Assembly: GCA_945631445.1 (NCBI GenBank)
Contig: CALZCR010000126.1
Location: forward strand, 1 to 6,036
Reading direction: 5' to 3'
Source: an uncultured Corynebacterium sp.
GTDB taxonomy: Bacteria; Actinomycetota; Actinomycetes; Mycobacteriales; Mycobacteriaceae
DNA length: 6,036 nt
The notes beneath the pieces are model-generated. The model searched no databases, had not been told where the DNA came from, and saw nothing but the letters and a program-made list of their open reading frames with translations. A program made the position numbers and the translations under genes. This document shows positions 5,589 through 6,036 of the stretch, in pieces (within the stretch, counting starts at the first letter, position 1; the number at the start of each line of letters is the position of its first letter).

Positions 5589-6036
5589 TCAGAGCATCCC
5601 CAAAGCGTTGTCCGGCGGCGTCAGTCCGAGGTGGCGCCACGCGGCGGCGGTGGCGACGCGGCCGCGTCCGGTACGCGCCATCAGGCCGGCCCGCACCAAG
5701 TAGGGCTCGCAGACCTCTTCGACGGTGCCGGGTTCCTCGCCGACCGCGATTGCCAGGGTGTTCACGCCCACGGGGCCGCCGCCGTGGCCACGGATCAAGG
5801 AATCCAGCACGGCCCGGTCCAGCCGGTCTAAGCCGAGCTCGTCGACGTCGAAGACCGCCAACGCCCCCTGCGCGCTGGCGAGCGTGATGTGGCCGTCGCC
5901 GTTGACCTCGGCGAAGTCGCGCACGCGCCGCAGCAGCCGGTTAGCGATGCGCGGAGTGCCCCGGGAGCGGGAGGCGACCTCGACGGCGGCGTCGTCGTCG
6001 ATCTCGACGCCGAGGATCCGGGCGGCGCGGCGCACC
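5589..6036 (-). CDS. ruvB: Holliday junction branch migration ATPase RuvB, C-terminal part (runs off right edge)
   Basis: The last 148 residues of RuvB, the AAA+ motor that with RuvA drives branch migration of Holliday junctions in the cytoplasm. The upstream part, with the Walker motifs and arginine finger, lies beyond the window. Visible are the end of the small ATPase lid domain, with [18 protein letters not shown] (23-40 of the fragment) carrying the sensor 2 arginine, and the winged-helix DNA-binding domain (about 68-148), with [16 protein letters not shown] (86-101), [18 protein letters not shown] (105-122) and [16 protein letters not shown]. These align closely with the E. coli C-terminus (GGPVG, EPYL, RGRMAT). 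The GTG at 6033-6035 is an internal valine, not a start, since the family requires some 200 more residues upstream. It stops with TGA at 5589-5591. In most actinobacteria ruvC and ruvA precede it. Confidence 0.96.
   Translation of the reverse strand, partial: VRRAARILGVEIDDDAAVEVASRSRGTPRIANRLLRRVRDFAEVNGDGHITLASAQGALAVFDVDELGLDRLDRAVLDSLIRGHGGGPVGVNTLAIAVGEEPGTVEEVCEPYLVRAGLMARTGRGRVATAAAWRHLGLTPPDNALGML

Noticed and set aside
6033..6035. A GTG at the right edge that could be read as the start of a 148-residue protein.
   Set aside because: The protein is plainly the C-terminal part of RuvB, whose ATPase core must lie upstream beyond the window.

Overview
The window is a high-GC, densely packed bacterial segment in which every supported gene lies on the minus strand. 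Transcription therefore runs from position 6036 towards position 1. The gene order in that direction is ruvB (3' end only), yajC, secD, secF, an orphan family 5 solute-binding lipoprotein, and the first codons of apt. This order, together with separate SecD and SecF proteins and the motif GATADSFVVLYERIKDE in SecD, points to an actinobacterium. Corynebacterium is the most likely genus, because a dciAE-like lipoprotein between secF and apt-rel is the arrangement I recall from C. glutamicum. The genus assignment is inference; the gene families are clear from the translations.

Region by region: 5589-6036 holds the C-terminal part of the Holliday-junction helicase RuvB, entering from beyond the right edge. 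After a 92-base gap comes yajC (5086-5496), a small single-span membrane protein. A 223-base gap (4863-5085) follows. It is the longest non-coding stretch here and contains a perfect 6-bp dyad and a tentative promoter for secD. secD (2991-4862, TTG start) and secF (1785-2987) are separated by only 3 bases, and the secF Shine-Dalgarno sequence lies inside the last secD codons. After 57 bases comes the lipoprotein gene (30-1727, GTG start). The apt start codon (68-70) lies 41 bases inside the end of that gene, in another frame, and apt leaves the window at the left edge.

Functionally, YajC, SecD and SecF form the accessory membrane complex that helps the SecYEG translocon. It uses the proton gradient to pull preproteins out on the trans side. 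The lipoprotein resembles the substrate receptor of a peptide ABC importer, but no permease or ATPase gene accompanies it here. Apt salvages adenine to AMP. The tight spacing of secD-secF-lipoprotein-apt suggests one transcript.

I see no mobile element, CRISPR array, tRNA or rRNA. The content is conserved core genome, and I do not find a previously undescribed system. The points most worth a second look are the orphan lipoprotein with two possible disulfides, the overlapping apt start, the cysteine-bearing acidic insert in SecD, and the dyad in the yajC-secD gap.
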